Positions 16,385 through 25,819 of a stretch of DNA of 46,041 nucleotides are shown one piece after another. How positions within the stretch are numbered: position 1 is the first letter of the stretch; each line of letters starts with the position of its first letter. Source of the stretch: Saccharopolyspora_D taberi. GTDB lineage: Bacteria; Actinomycetota; Actinomycetes; Mycobacteriales; Pseudonocardiaceae. The stretch is taken from assembly GCF_039534165.1 (NCBI RefSeq), contig NZ_BAAAUX010000033.1, positions 1 through 46,041 of the forward strand. Direction: 5' to 3'. The position numbers and the translations under genes were made by a program. The notes below the pieces were generated by a model. It was not told where the DNA came from. It searched no databases and saw only the letters and a list, made by a program, of their open reading frames with translations.

Positions 16385-16690
16385 TCAGCGGAGATCGGCG
16401 ATCTCGGACAGCCTGTCCGCGAGCCCGGCGTCCAGCTCCTCGTAGAGGTCGGCGCTGCCCACCAGCCGATCGGCCAGCTCCAGCGCGTCGGCGCGCAGCA
16501 GGTCGACCGCGCTCGCCGACTCCTGCTGGTAGGCGGCCAGCTCCGCGCCGAGCCGGTCGTGGCCGGCCTCGCTCGGGGCGAGCCGGTACTTCAGCGCCGA
16601 CCGGGAGCTGAAGTCGTTGATCGTGTTGCGCGTGTTGCGCGCCGTGGCGCGCAGTTCGTGCGTATCGGCGGAGAAAATGCTCCGGGTCAT
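16385..16690 (-). CDS. Small helical protein, probable partner of the WXG100-like gene
   Basis: 101 residues, about the size of a WXG100 protein and almost wholly helical, but without a clear W-x-G turn (QQESASAVDLL region). I place the start at ATG 16690 (MTRSIFSADTHELRATARNT); a longer frame to 16819 would overlap the next gene. The downstream WXG100-like gene begins 13 nt after its stop, so they are probably co-transcribed and may form a heterodimer, as EsxA/EsxB-type pairs do. The function is not known. Confidence 0.6.
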   Translation of the reverse strand: MTRSIFSADTHELRATARNTRNTINDFSSRSALKYRLAPSEAGHDRLGAELAAYQQESASAVDLLRADALELADRLVGSADLYEELDAGLADRLSEIADLR

Positions 16691-16748
16691 GGCCGGGAAT
16701 CCTATCCGGAACTGTTTCCGGTGGAAAAGGACCCGGCGCAATCTTCGT

Positions 16749-17600
16749 TCAGGGCAATCGGCCGGAGATCTGCTCCACCAGTTGCGGCGACAACGGAAGC
16801 GTCGCGACCGGGGCGGCATTCCGGGCGGCTTCCGGGTTGACCAGAATCCCTGCTCGGAGCCGTTCTTGACGCAGTTTCCGCAGCAGGTCGGCGCCGGTCG
16901 TGGGGAGCGGTTGCGGCCCCCACGGCGGAATCACCTCCCGCCGGTACTCGTCGAACCGGTGCGGGCTGCTGAAAGCGCACACCCAGTCGCCGTGGGCGGC
17001 GGTGCGGGCGAGTGCCAGCCGGTTCTCGGCGTCGCGCGGCACCAGCATCGTTCCGGCGAGGAATTCGTTGATCGACTCCTCAACCGGATCCCGCGGCACC
17101 AGCAGCGAACCGATGCTCGCGAGCAGCCGGGAATCGTCGGTCGGCGCGGGCGATCGTGCGGCGCGTTCCCGGGCGCGCACCCTGCGCAAGGCGTCGGCGG
17201 GCACCGGCGGCCACGCCCGCGCGAGCCGGGCGCCGATGTGCTCGCGCACGCTCTTGACATGTCGTTCCAGCGTGCGCACGGAGTTCTTCGGGCCGAGCCT
17301 GCCGCTGAGCGCCTTGATGCGGTCCATGTAGAGCAGGCCGACCAGGTCGGGATCGGGGTCCAGGTTGTAGGCGACGCGCGCGGTCCGGGCGAGGTCCGGT
17401 TTGGGCAGGTCCGACAGCGACTGGTCCAGGCGCACGATCGTCAGTTCCATGACCTCGGTGAGGTCCTTCGACGTGATCCCCCAGATCCGGCGCAGCTCCG
17501 GGCCGAGCCGTTCGCGGAGCTGTGCGTGCCGGACTCCGGCGCCCAAGTGCAGTCTCGTCAGCGCTTCCCGTGCAGCGTTGAGGTCTCGGTCCCCAGTCAT
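16749..17600 (-). CDS. Protein with C-terminal SseB-like domain
   Basis: 283 residues from ATG 17600, which follows GGAGGG. The N-terminal ~180 residues are helical and charged (ITSKDLTEVMELTIVRLDQSL, LGPKNSVRTLERHVKSVREH), with no known domain I can name. The last ~95 resemble the SseB N-terminal domain: INEFLAGTMLVPRD, WVCAFSSPHRFDEYRREV, GADLLRKLRQERLRAGILVNPEA. SseB-like domains often accompany ESX genes in actinobacteria, and two helical ESX-like genes follow directly. Its divergent promoter contains the phased direct repeats at 17668-17742, shared with the 48-residue peptide. Confidence 0.65.
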   Translation of the reverse strand: MTGDRDLNAAREALTRLHLGAGVRHAQLRERLGPELRRIWGITSKDLTEVMELTIVRLDQSLSDLPKPDLARTARVAYNLDPDPDLVGLLYMDRIKALSGRLGPKNSVRTLERHVKSVREHIGARLARAWPPVPADALRRVRARERAARSPAPTDDSRLLASIGSLLVPRDPVEESINEFLAGTMLVPRDAENRLALARTAAHGDWVCAFSSPHRFDEYRREVIPPWGPQPLPTTGADLLRKLRQERLRAGILVNPEAARNAAPVATLPLSPQLVEQISGRLP

Positions 17601-17667
17601 CCGCGCGGCCCTCCGTCCTCGGCGGAACGTGGACTTTAGCAGTTCCGATCTGCGCGAACTCCGGAAA

Positions 17668-17742
17668 CTCGCCAACTTCTCGCCACGGCCCGGATTCTCG
17701 CCATTTTCTCGCCAACCGGACCGGTGGCGGGTTCTTGGCGAG
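17668..17742. promoter_or_regulatory. Phased CTCGCCA direct repeats in a divergent promoter
   Basis: CTCGCCA occurs at 17668, 17679, 17697 and 17708, that is as two pairs each spaced 11 bp, with the pairs 29 bp apart. One inverted copy, TGGCGAG, is at 17736-17742. Spacing of 11 and 29 bp places the copies near one face of the helix. The array lies between the SseB-like gene and the 48-residue peptide gene. The binding protein is unknown. Confidence 0.65.
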
Positions 17743-17823
17743 TAATGCGGAATTGCTCGTCCGGGCCGATGGGTCCTCCATAGCTTCGATCGCATCCGGA
17801 CCTGACTGAATCGGAGGAGAGGA

Positions 17824-17970
17824 ATGAGCCCCTTCTACATGTTCGCGCTGGCGGTTCTGCTGGGTTTCCAGAGCGGCTGGATCGTGATGTGGAGCCACTA
17901 CCGGCGGCGGATCGCGGATCTGGAGCGGGAGCGGGAATGGGAGCGGATGCGCAGGCTGGCCCAGGTCTAG
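17824..17970 (+). CDS. 48-residue single-pass membrane peptide
   Basis: It encodes MSPFYMFALA at the start, a hydrophobic helix to about residue 22 (VLLGFQSGWIVMW), then a basic and acidic amphipathic tail (HYRRRIADLEREREWERMRR) that would lie in the cytoplasm as a short coiled coil. A strong GGAGGAGAGG at 17812-17821 sits just before the ATG. The stop abuts a hairpin terminator (17970-18012). The gene has its own promoter region opposite the SseB-like gene. Neither homology nor function can be named from sequence. It may be a small regulatory or membrane-partner protein. Confidence 0.65.
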   Translation: MSPFYMFALAVLLGFQSGWIVMWSHYRRRIADLEREREWERMRRLAQV

Positions 17971-18012
17971 GCCGGTGTTCGCACCGGCCTGCTCGACCGC
18001 ACCGAGCAGGCC
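17970..18012. terminator. Overlapping alternative hairpins between convergent genes
   Basis: GGCCGGTG-TTCG-CACCGGCC (17970-17989, perfect) shares its right arm with a second stem, GGCCTGCTCG (17986-17995) with CGAGCAGGCC (18003-18012, perfect). Only one can form at a time. Their place between convergent ends suggests a bidirectional terminator. Confidence 0.65.
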
Positions 18013-18023
18013 GGGCGTCCGGG

Positions 18024-20009
18024 CTACCTGATGTGCAGCCGCTCGGTGCGGACGAACGAGATGGTGTAGCTCTTCCACGGCCGGTCGTAGCCGAAGGTGC
18101 GGTCGATCGCCGCGCGGGCGTGCAGCGCGTTCTCGACCAGCGAGCCCGCCAGCAGCTCGGTCGCGGGGGCGCTCCCCTCCGGGGCGTCCGGGATCTTCGC
18201 CGTCGGCTTGCCCGCGAGCAGGTCGTCCACCGCGCGCAGCGCGGGGACGGCGACCGCCCGCTCGGCCTCCGGCCGGAACGCGAGCGTCGCGACGTCCTGG
18301 CGCAGCGCGTCCAGGGCGATCGCCGCGTCGCGGGTGACCCGCTCGTCCTCGGTCTCCTCGCCGGTCCCGTCCAGCAGCGCGGGCATGCCCAGCAGGTCCT
18401 GGGTCCGGCGCATCGCCAGCACGTGCGCCGAGTGCATGGCCTTGAGCAGGTCGGCGCCCTGGCCCGCGGCCCGCACGCTGCGCAGCAGCTCCGAGACCGA
18501 CCACACCGTCGACCGCACCGAGCCCTTCACGTCCGGCACGACGCTGCTCGGCAGCACCAGGAACGCCACGTAACCGACGATCAGCGCGATCGCCGCGCCG
18601 ATCGCGGTGTTGGCCGCGAAGCTGATCGCCACGTCGACCAGCGGCCGGTCCAGCCGCATCGCCTGGTCGACGACGGTGATCGCGATCAACGCGCCCAGCA
18701 GGTACGAGTAGTCGGTGCGCAGCCGGTCGACGGTCACCAGCATCACCGCCACGACCAGCGGCACCAGCAGGTACGCCCCCGGCAGCAGGGTTATCAGCGC
18801 CGCCAGCGCGACCACCCCGAGCACCGCGCCTCCGGTGCGCTCCAGCGCTCCGGTCATGCTGTCCCGCGCGGCGGGCTGGAGCACCACGTACAGCGCCAGC
18901 AGCAGCCCCGACTCGGACGGGTCGTTGAGCAGCAGCACGATCACCATGCCGAAGCCGACCGCGAGCGTGCAGCGCAGCGCGTGGCGGAACAGCGACGAGC
19001 GCATCGACACGTGCGCGCGCACCGCGCCCAGCGCGCGGTCGCGACGGCCTCCGGGAGCGGGCGGGGTCGCGGGCGTCTCGTCGCGCTGGACCACCGCCGT
19101 CCGGATGCGCTCCAGGCCCTGGTTGATCGCCCGCGCGGCGTCGGGCAGGTCCTGCCGACCGCCGCGCCGCAGCACCACCTCGGCCGGGTCGAGCCGGGCC
19201 GCCGCGGGCAGCCCGCTGCACGCCCGGGACCGGACCGCGACGGCCAGCTGCTCGGCGACCTTGTCGGCCTCGTCGACGATCTGCCGCAGCCGCGTGGCCT
19301 CGGCGCGGTCGGCCTGCTGCGCCTGCGCCAGCAGCGTCTCGCGCGCCGCTCGGAACCGCGCCGCTCCGGCCAGCACCTGGCCGAGCCAGGTGCTCGCGCC
19401 GTCGGCCCGCCACGCGCCCGCGGCCAGCTCCACCACGCCCGGACCGGACACGGTCAGGGTCTCGGCCACCGCGTAGCGGGTGGCCCTGGTGGTGTCGCCG
19501 AGACCGACGGTGAGCCGCAGCAGCAGCGCGAACGCCGCACCCGCGACCGCCGAGGCGAGCAGGACCAGCGGGGGCTGGTCGCTGCCGATGCCGGTCGTGG
19601 TGGACACCAGCGTCGCCGCCGCGAACGTCTGCCCGCCGACGCGGTAGTGCTCGCCGAGAGCCGGCAGCATCCCGGCGCCGAAGACCACGAGCGCGACCAG
19701 GATTCCGGCCAGCACGGGCACTTTCGCCACCAGCGGGCCGAGCGTCATCGTCAGCACCAGCGCGGGCGTGAACCACACGAACCGCTGGAGGTCCGAGCGC
19801 AGCGCCTGCCCGCCCGCGGCCACCAGCGCGAAGACGGCGGTCAGCCCGGCGACGATGCCCGGCGACCGGAGGTCGAAGATCCACCCGATCGCGGTCGCGC
19901 CGACCACCGCGATCGCGACGAGCGCGGCGTACTGGCGCTGTCTCGGATCCGGCGCACCGGCTTCGGTCGCCAGTCGAGCCCGCACCCGTTTGAACACCGA
20001 ATCTGCCAC
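18024..20009 (-). CDS. FUSC-family inner membrane protein (aromatic-acid exporter-like)
   Basis: About 661 residues from GTG 20009 (VADSVFKRVRARL). Two membrane blocks of about six helices each (near residues 25-180 and 350-500) surround a soluble helical domain, with a second cytoplasmic domain at the C-terminus. This duplicated layout, with segments such as SGLLLALYVVLQPAARDSMTGALERTGGAVLGVV, is that of the FUSC/AaeB/YccS-type family, some of whose members export aromatic acids. The substrate is unknown. A longer frame to 20114 exists but its N-terminus is Arg-rich and atypical. It is a lone transcription unit. Confidence 0.82.
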   Translation of the reverse strand: MADSVFKRVRARLATEAGAPDPRQRQYAALVAIAVVGATAIGWIFDLRSPGIVAGLTAVFALVAAGGQALRSDLQRFVWFTPALVLTMTLGPLVAKVPVLAGILVALVVFGAGMLPALGEHYRVGGQTFAAATLVSTTTGIGSDQPPLVLLASAVAGAAFALLLRLTVGLGDTTRATRYAVAETLTVSGPGVVELAAGAWRADGASTWLGQVLAGAARFRAARETLLAQAQQADRAEATRLRQIVDEADKVAEQLAVAVRSRACSGLPAAARLDPAEVVLRRGGRQDLPDAARAINQGLERIRTAVVQRDETPATPPAPGGRRDRALGAVRAHVSMRSSLFRHALRCTLAVGFGMVIVLLLNDPSESGLLLALYVVLQPAARDSMTGALERTGGAVLGVVALAALITLLPGAYLLVPLVVAVMLVTVDRLRTDYSYLLGALIAITVVDQAMRLDRPLVDVAISFAANTAIGAAIALIVGYVAFLVLPSSVVPDVKGSVRSTVWSVSELLRSVRAAGQGADLLKAMHSAHVLAMRRTQDLLGMPALLDGTGEETEDERVTRDAAIALDALRQDVATLAFRPEAERAVAVPALRAVDDLLAGKPTAKIPDAPEGSAPATELLAGSLVENALHARAAIDRTFGYDRPWKSYTISFVRTERLHIR

Positions 20010-20198
20010 GCCTGCCCTGACCCCTGTAGTAGTCGCAAGATCGCCATGCGCACGCGCGCGCACTGACCGCCCACCTTGACGGCAACTGGTGGGGGTGCGC
20101 GCACGTCCACGCACTATGTCGACAATGCCGCCCTAACGGGTTACGTCCCGGGGACGGAAATCACTCTTACAGGTGGATAGTCGTGTCTGGGGTTGCCT

Positions 20199-21074
20199 TC
20201 AGTACGAACGCGGGCTGATCCGCCAGAAGGGCGAGACCGGCCCGACCCCGGCGCCCAGCGGGTAGGCGTGCCGGACGCTGCGGGTGACGAACCGCTTGCC
20301 CGCCCGCACCGCGTCCGGCATCGCCGCGCCCTTGGCGAGCGCGGCGGTGATCGCCGACGCGAACACGTCGCCCGCGCCGTGGGTGTGCGCGGTGGAGTAG
20401 CGCGGCCCGGGCAGCGGGACGGCCTCGCTGCCGTCGAAGAGCAGGTCGACGCACTCCGGGTCGTCCGGCAGGTGACCGCTTTTGATCAGCACCCACTGCG
20501 GGCCGAAGTCGTGGATCGCCTTGGCCGCGTCGAGCAGGTCCGCGCGGGTGCGGGCGTCGACCCCGGTCAGCAGCCGCACCTCGTCGAGGTTCGGCGTCAC
20601 CAGCGTCGCGCGCGGGAACGCCTCCTGGCGCAGCGCGTCGAGGGCGTCCGGGCGCAGCAGCGGCTCGCCGGTGCGGGACGCGGCGACCGGGTCGACGACG
20701 AACGGCGTGCGCCCTTCGCGGCCGATGCCGTGCGCGTCGCAGACGCCGAGCACGGCCTCGATCGTCGCGGCGGAGGCGAGCACGCCGGTCTTGACGGCGT
20801 CGACGCCGATGTCGGAGGCGACCGCGTCGATCTGCGCGGCCACGGTCTCGGGCGGAATCTCCACCAGACCGGTGACGCCCAGGGTGTTCTGGACGGTCAC
20901 CGCCGTCACCGCGGTCATGCCGTGCACCCCGCACGCGAAGAACGCGCGCAGGTCCGCGTGCATGCCCGCGCTGCCCCCGGAGTCCGATCCGGCGATGGTC
21001 AGCGCGGTCGGCGGGGCCATGTCGTTGGCGGGCCGCAGCTCGTGCCCGGCTGAGGTCTCGTGCATCCAGTCCAT
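20199..21074 (-). CDS. thiD: Bifunctional hydroxymethylpyrimidine kinase / phosphomethylpyrimidine kinase
   Basis: About 291 residues, ribokinase fold. It phosphorylates HMP to HMP-P and then HMP-PP, the pyrimidine half of thiamine. Motifs include LTIAGSDSGGSAGMHADLRAF, HGMTAVTAVTVQNTLGV, VDAVKTGVL, VVDPV, LVTPNLDEVRLLTG, WVLIKSGHL and the catalytic DxxGAGD-type loop STAHTHGAGDVFASAI. ATG 21074, ATG 21065 and ATG 21020 (MAPPTAL) are all possible starts; the short one fits the family best. It lies 60 nt after thiC, but a strong hairpin between them may limit read-through. Confidence 0.93.
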   Translation of the reverse strand: MDWMHETSAGHELRPANDMAPPTALTIAGSDSGGSAGMHADLRAFFACGVHGMTAVTAVTVQNTLGVTGLVEIPPETVAAQIDAVASDIGVDAVKTGVLASAATIEAVLGVCDAHGIGREGRTPFVVDPVAASRTGEPLLRPDALDALRQEAFPRATLVTPNLDEVRLLTGVDARTRADLLDAAKAIHDFGPQWVLIKSGHLPDDPECVDLLFDGSEAVPLPGPRYSTAHTHGAGDVFASAITAALAKGAAMPDAVRAGKRFVTRSVRHAYPLGAGVGPVSPFWRISPRSY

Positions 21075-21099
21075 GTTACGGGCCCCCGGAACCAGTTCC

Positions 21100-21127
21100 G
21101 GGGCGGTTCCACCGCGGGAACCGCCCC
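21100..21127 (-). terminator. Strong hairpin between thiC and thiD
   Basis: A perfect 11-bp stem, GGGGCGGTTCC (21100-21110) with GGAACCGCCCC (21117-21127), has a 6-nt loop and lies 7 nt after the thiC stop. There is no T tract in the minus-strand direction. It may act as an attenuator or a 3'-end stabiliser that sets the thiC:thiD ratio. Confidence 0.6.
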
Positions 21128-21134
21128 GGACGGG

Positions 21135-22787
<1,653 letters not shown>

Positions 22788-22796
22788 GGCCGTTCA

Positions 22797-22900
22797 CTCC
22801 CTACGCCGGCATTATCCGGTCAGGTTCAGGCGGTCGGCGGCCCCGGACGCAGAAGTCCAGCCACCCTCTCAGCCCGCTGTTGGTGCGAGCTCCCGCGATG
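22797..22900 (-). promoter_or_regulatory. TPP riboswitch of thiC
   Basis: On the minus strand the order is CGCGGGAGCTCGCACC, GGGCTGAGAGGG (CUGAGA core), a variable P3 arm, then GAACCTGACCGGATAATGCCGGCGTAGGGAG. All THI-box elements are present. The terminal GGGAG doubles as the thiC ribosome site, as in the thiO riboswitch at 13548-13635. Confidence 0.95.
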
Positions 22901-23159
22901 TGTCGTTGTCGGGCCCAGACGTTAGCCGCGAGTCCGCCGGATGCCAACCCCGGGTCACCCCGCTGACGCCGGCCCGCCCGGCGTGAACTGCGGGGACGCG
23001 CCCCGGGAAAAAGTCCGCGCGCCGCGCGGGCGGCCCCGGATGTCGATCACGGGGGCATTACGCCGACCCGCGCGCCCAATTCTTGAATTTCCTTCGATAT
23101 TCCCGAAGAATCCGCGACCGCCGCCGAAGCCCGGGATCACGAGTTGTACCCTGCGCGAC

Positions 23160-23741
23160 GTGATGGAGACCCGTTGTGATCAGCAGGCGCCGCTGTGGGC
23201 GAACTGGGACTACCTGGTCGGGGCGTGGCGGGGCCTCAACATTCCCGAGGGCTGGCGGCTGGAGCTGATCGAGGAACGACTGGTGCCCGCGTCGCCGCCG
23301 GAATACCGGCACCGGCTGATCGCCGACGTCCTCTACCGGCACCTCGTCGAGCGTGGTCCGGGCGGCGCGCTGGTGCACCGGATGGCCAGCGTGGTGATCC
23401 CGTCCCGGCGCAGCCTGTTCATCCCGGACCTGGTGGTCGCGGGGGGTGCGCAGCACTCGCCGGACCCGGTTTCGGTCCCGGCGGAGACGGCGTGGCTGGT
23501 CGCCGAGATCGCGGCGGGGGAGCAGTCCGCGAAGGACCGCGAGATCAAGCTCTGGAGCTACGCGCACGCGCGGGTTCCGGTTTACCTGCTGATCGATCCC
23601 CGCGCGCCCGAGGGTCCGGTGCTGGAACTGCATTCGGATCCGGCGAACGCGGCGTACCGCGATTCCCGGAAAGTGCCCTTCGGCGGCGTGGTCGAACTGC
23701 CCGAGCCGATCGGTTTCATCCTCGACACCGCCGAGTTCTGA
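23160..23741 (+). CDS. Uma2-family (DUF820) putative restriction-fold endonuclease
   Basis: 193 residues. The PD-(D/E)xK-fold Uma2 pattern is visible: PEGWRLELIEERLV at the start (Glu near residue 30), PEYRHRLIADVLYRHL, SLFIPDLVVAG (Asp of the acidic pair), AWLVAEIAAGEQSAKDREIKLWSYAHARVPVYLLIDP (Glu-x-Lys and the conserved DREIKLWSYA-VP-YLLID core). The family is abundant in actinobacteria and cyanobacteria, with uncertain biological role. TACCCT at 23147-23152 ends 7 nt before GTG 23160, so a leaderless start there is likely; ATG 23163 is the alternative. A copy of the structured repeat starts 16 nt after its stop. Confidence 0.82.
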   Translation: MMETRCDQQAPLWANWDYLVGAWRGLNIPEGWRLELIEERLVPASPPEYRHRLIADVLYRHLVERGPGGALVHRMASVVIPSRRSLFIPDLVVAGGAQHSPDPVSVPAETAWLVAEIAAGEQSAKDREIKLWSYAHARVPVYLLIDPRAPEGPVLELHSDPANAAYRDSRKVPFGGVVELPEPIGFILDTAEF

Positions 23742-23756
23742 GCGCTATTCCCGAAT

Positions 23757-23908
23757 CTTCAAGCGGCGCAGCCGCTTGGCCCAAGCACGCAACCGGCACC
23801 GCCGCGGGTTCTCAGGCGTTCTCTGGCGAGGACAGCGCTAGCGTCGCGTATTGGCGGACATACGCGAGTCTGCGATCCCGCAGCCAGCGGACGCCTGAGG
23901 TTCCGCCA
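23757..23908 (-). repeat. Structured intergenic repeat, copy B
   Basis: Read on the minus strand it matches copy A (12581-12728) in conserved blocks: GGCGGAACCTCAG, CTGCGGGATC, CAATACG, GCTGTCCTCGC, CGCCTGAGAACCCGCGG and GCGTGCTTGGGC. The stems are kept: outer 23811-23827 with 23883-23899 (15 of 17), inner 23844-23851 with 23860-23867 (8 of 8), and AAGCGGC-GCA-GCCGCTT at 23761-23777. Inner-stem bases differ from copy A on both arms together. Confidence 0.85.
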
Positions 23909-23949
23909 CCCGCGCCGCCACGCAAGACGAGTTCGAGCACAGTGTCGCG

Positions 23950-24525
23950 CTATTCGTCGGCGAAGGGGTCGCCCTCCTCGGCGGGATCCCAGCTGAGCCC
24001 GGGAATTCCCCAGCCGTTGCGCTTGACCGCCTTCTTCGCGGCCCGCGCGTGCCTGCCGATCAGCCGGTTCAGGTAGAGGTACCCGTCGAGGTGGTCGGTC
24101 TCGTGCTGGAGGCAGCGGGCGAAGAACCCGGTGCCCTCGACCTCGACCGGCTTTCCGTCCACATCGGACCCGGTGACCTTCGCCCAGGACGCCCGTCCGG
24201 TGGGGAACGATTCGCCGGGAACCGAAAGGCACCCTTCCCAGTCGTCGTCCGGATCGGGCATGCTCTCCGGCAGTTCGGAGGTCTCCAGCTCGGGGTTCAC
24301 CACCACGCCCCGGTGCTGGACGCCTTCGTCGTCCGGGCAGTCGTAGACGAACAGCCGGAGGTCGATGCCGATCTGGTTGGCGGCGAGCCCGACCCCGTTG
24401 GCGGCGGCCATGGTCTCGAACATGTCGTCGACGAGCGCGCGCAGCTCGTCGTCGAAGGTCTCGACCGGGCGCGTCGGGTGGTGCAGCACCGGGTCGCCCA
24501 CGATGCGGATCGGGTGAACAGCCAT
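23950..24525 (-). CDS. def: Peptide deformylase
   Basis: 191 residues. It removes the N-formyl group from nascent proteins. The three metal motifs are intact: GVGLAANQIG at 44-53, EGCLS with Cys99, and HETDH with His141 and His145 (QHETDHLDG). The C-terminal extension after residue 160 (KRNGWGIPGLSWDPAEEGDPF) is typical of actinobacterial deformylases. TACCCT ends 7 nt before the ATG, so the mRNA is probably leaderless. It is divergent from the DUF3263 gene across a region with a 28-bp palindrome. Confidence 0.96.
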   Translation of the reverse strand: MAVHPIRIVGDPVLHHPTRPVETFDDELRALVDDMFETMAAANGVGLAANQIGIDLRLFVYDCPDDEGVQHRGVVVNPELETSELPESMPDPDDDWEGCLSVPGESFPTGRASWAKVTGSDVDGKPVEVEGTGFFARCLQHETDHLDGYLYLNRLIGRHARAAKKAVKRNGWGIPGLSWDPAEEGDPFADE

Positions 24526-24609
24526 GCACGGCAGGGTATCGGCTCCGGTGTGCGGCTACCGACAGGCGTGATGCGACCACGTCGCGGGAGCGAACGTGGT
24601 GTAATGGCA

Positions 24610-24637
24610 GCCGGAATCACACTCGTGTGATTCCGGC
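24610..24637. promoter_or_regulatory. Perfect 28-bp palindromic operator candidate
   Basis: GCCGGAATCACAC (24610-24622), TC, GTGTGATTCCGGC (24625-24637): 13-bp arms without mismatch. It lies 36 nt upstream of the DUF3263 start and 85 nt from def. If transcribed it would also form a stable hairpin with a CTCG loop, so an RNA role for the DUF3263 leader is possible. Confidence 0.7.
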
Positions 24638-24673
24638 GGACGCGGGGATCCCGATCGCTAGGCGAGGAGTCAG

Positions 24674-25138
24674 ATGGACGCCGCCCAGATGCTGACCGCG
24701 CAGGAAATCGCTCGCCAGTGCGAGCAGCTCGCCCGAACGGTACAGCAACGCGAACAGTTTTCGGAAGCTTCCGGTCGCCGGTTGCGGCTCGCCGAGCCGG
24801 TGACCCAGCCGATCGCCCGGATCACCGAACAGCTGCCCGCTCCGGCCTCCGCCGACCACGACCGGCTGCCCGATCTGCCCGCGGACGGTCCCGGTGAGCG
24901 GGAGCTGAGCATCCTCGCCTTCGAGCGGCAGTGGTGGAAGCGGCCGGGGCGAAAGGAGCAGGCGATCCGCGAGCTGTTCGACATGTCGCCGTCGCGCTAC
25001 TACCAGTTGCTCAACGCGATCCTGGACGATCCGGCCGCGATGAAGGCGGACCCCATGCTGATCAAGCGACTGCGTAAGGTGCGGGCGAGCCGGCAGCGCG
25101 TCCGGGCCGCTCGCGATCTGGGAATCGAGTTGGACTGA
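24674..25138 (+). CDS. DUF3263-domain protein with N-terminal extension
   Basis: 154 residues. The C-terminal ~85 match the DUF3263 family (ELSILAFERQWWKRPGRKEQAIRELFDMSPSRYYQLLNAILD), a small helix-turn-helix-like domain common in actinobacteria. The N-terminal ~65 residues are a helical and Pro-rich extension that most family members lack. DUF3263 genes usually stand directly before a LytR_C gene, as here: the next start overlaps this stop by one base (TGATG). A nucleic-acid or regulatory role is only inferred. Start ATG 24674 follows AGGCGAGGAG. Confidence 0.85.
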   Translation: MDAAQMLTAQEIARQCEQLARTVQQREQFSEASGRRLRLAEPVTQPIARITEQLPAPASADHDRLPDLPADGPGERELSILAFERQWWKRPGRKEQAIRELFDMSPSRYYQLLNAILDDPAAMKADPMLIKRLRKVRASRQRVRAARDLGIELD

Positions 25139-25764
25139 TGACTTCTGGGGAACCGGCCTCCGGGCCGAGCAAGGCGAGGCTCGCCGGATTCGGGCTGATC
25201 GGCGTCGGCGTCCTGGCCGCCGTTCTCGGCGTGACCACCGCGGTGTCCGGAGAGCCGGGCGACACCGCGCAGCCCGCGCCGCCCGCCTCGTCGGCGGTCG
25301 CCGAGCCGCCCGGTGAACCGCGGCCGGAGGTCCCGCCGCAGGTGCCTTCGAGCACCGCTGTCCAGCCGCCGGCTGCACAGCCGCCGGCGCCCCAGCCGAC
25401 GTCCCAGCAGCCGCCCGCGCCGACGGTCGTCGTGCCGCCGCGGGAAACGGGATCAGAGCAGGGAAGCCCGCGGATCGTTGTCCGGGTCTACAACAACAGC
25501 ACCATCGCCGGGCTGGCGCACCGCGCGTCCGAGGACTTCCGCCGCGCCGGGTACGACGTGCCCGAGGTGGGCAACTACTCGGCGGGGCGCATCTACACGA
25601 CGACGATCTACTTCCGCCCGGGTACCGAGGAGGAGGCGCAGGCCAGGGAGGTCGCCGCCCTGTTCGGCGCCCGGCTGGAGCCGCGGTTCCAGGGCATCGA
25701 GGGCGCGAGCCCCGGCGTGATCGCGATCGTGACCAACGACTACAAGGGCCCGGCTGGGAAGTGA
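25138..25764 (+). CDS. Membrane-anchored LytR C-terminal-domain protein
   Basis: 208 residues: short cytoplasmic start, one membrane helix (LAGFGLIGVGVLAAVLGVTTAV, about 16-37), an exported Pro/Ala-rich linker of about 75 residues, then a LytR_C domain (PF13399; IVVRVYNNSTIAGLAHRASEDFRRAGYDV, TTTIYFRPGTEEEAQAREVAALF). LytR_C domains occur on cell-envelope proteins; the catalytic LytR-CpsA-Psr phosphotransferase part is absent. It would act outside the membrane, with unknown partner. It is coupled to DUF3263 and ends at a hairpin terminator. Confidence 0.87.
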   Translation: MTSGEPASGPSKARLAGFGLIGVGVLAAVLGVTTAVSGEPGDTAQPAPPASSAVAEPPGEPRPEVPPQVPSSTAVQPPAAQPPAPQPTSQQPPAPTVVVPPRETGSEQGSPRIVVRVYNNSTIAGLAHRASEDFRRAGYDVPEVGNYSAGRIYTTTIYFRPGTEEEAQAREVAALFGARLEPRFQGIEGASPGVIAIVTNDYKGPAGK

Positions 25765-25777
25765 GAACCGGCTGATT

Positions 25778-25802
25778 GGCCCCGCGCCCGCAAAGCGGGG
25801 CC
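25778..25802. terminator. Bidirectional hairpin terminator
   Basis: GGCCCCGC (25778-25785) with GCGGGGCC (25795-25802), perfect 8-bp stem with 9-nt loop, lies in the 55-bp gap between the convergent LytR_C and AAA ATPase genes. There is no long T tract. Confidence 0.65.
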
Positions 25803-25819
25803 ACCGCGGGAAAATCCCG

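Noticed and set aside
17080..20085. 1001-residue minus-strand ORF spanning the SseB-like and FUSC genes
   Set aside because: Extremely Arg/Gly-rich and crosses two real genes in another frame plus a terminator region.
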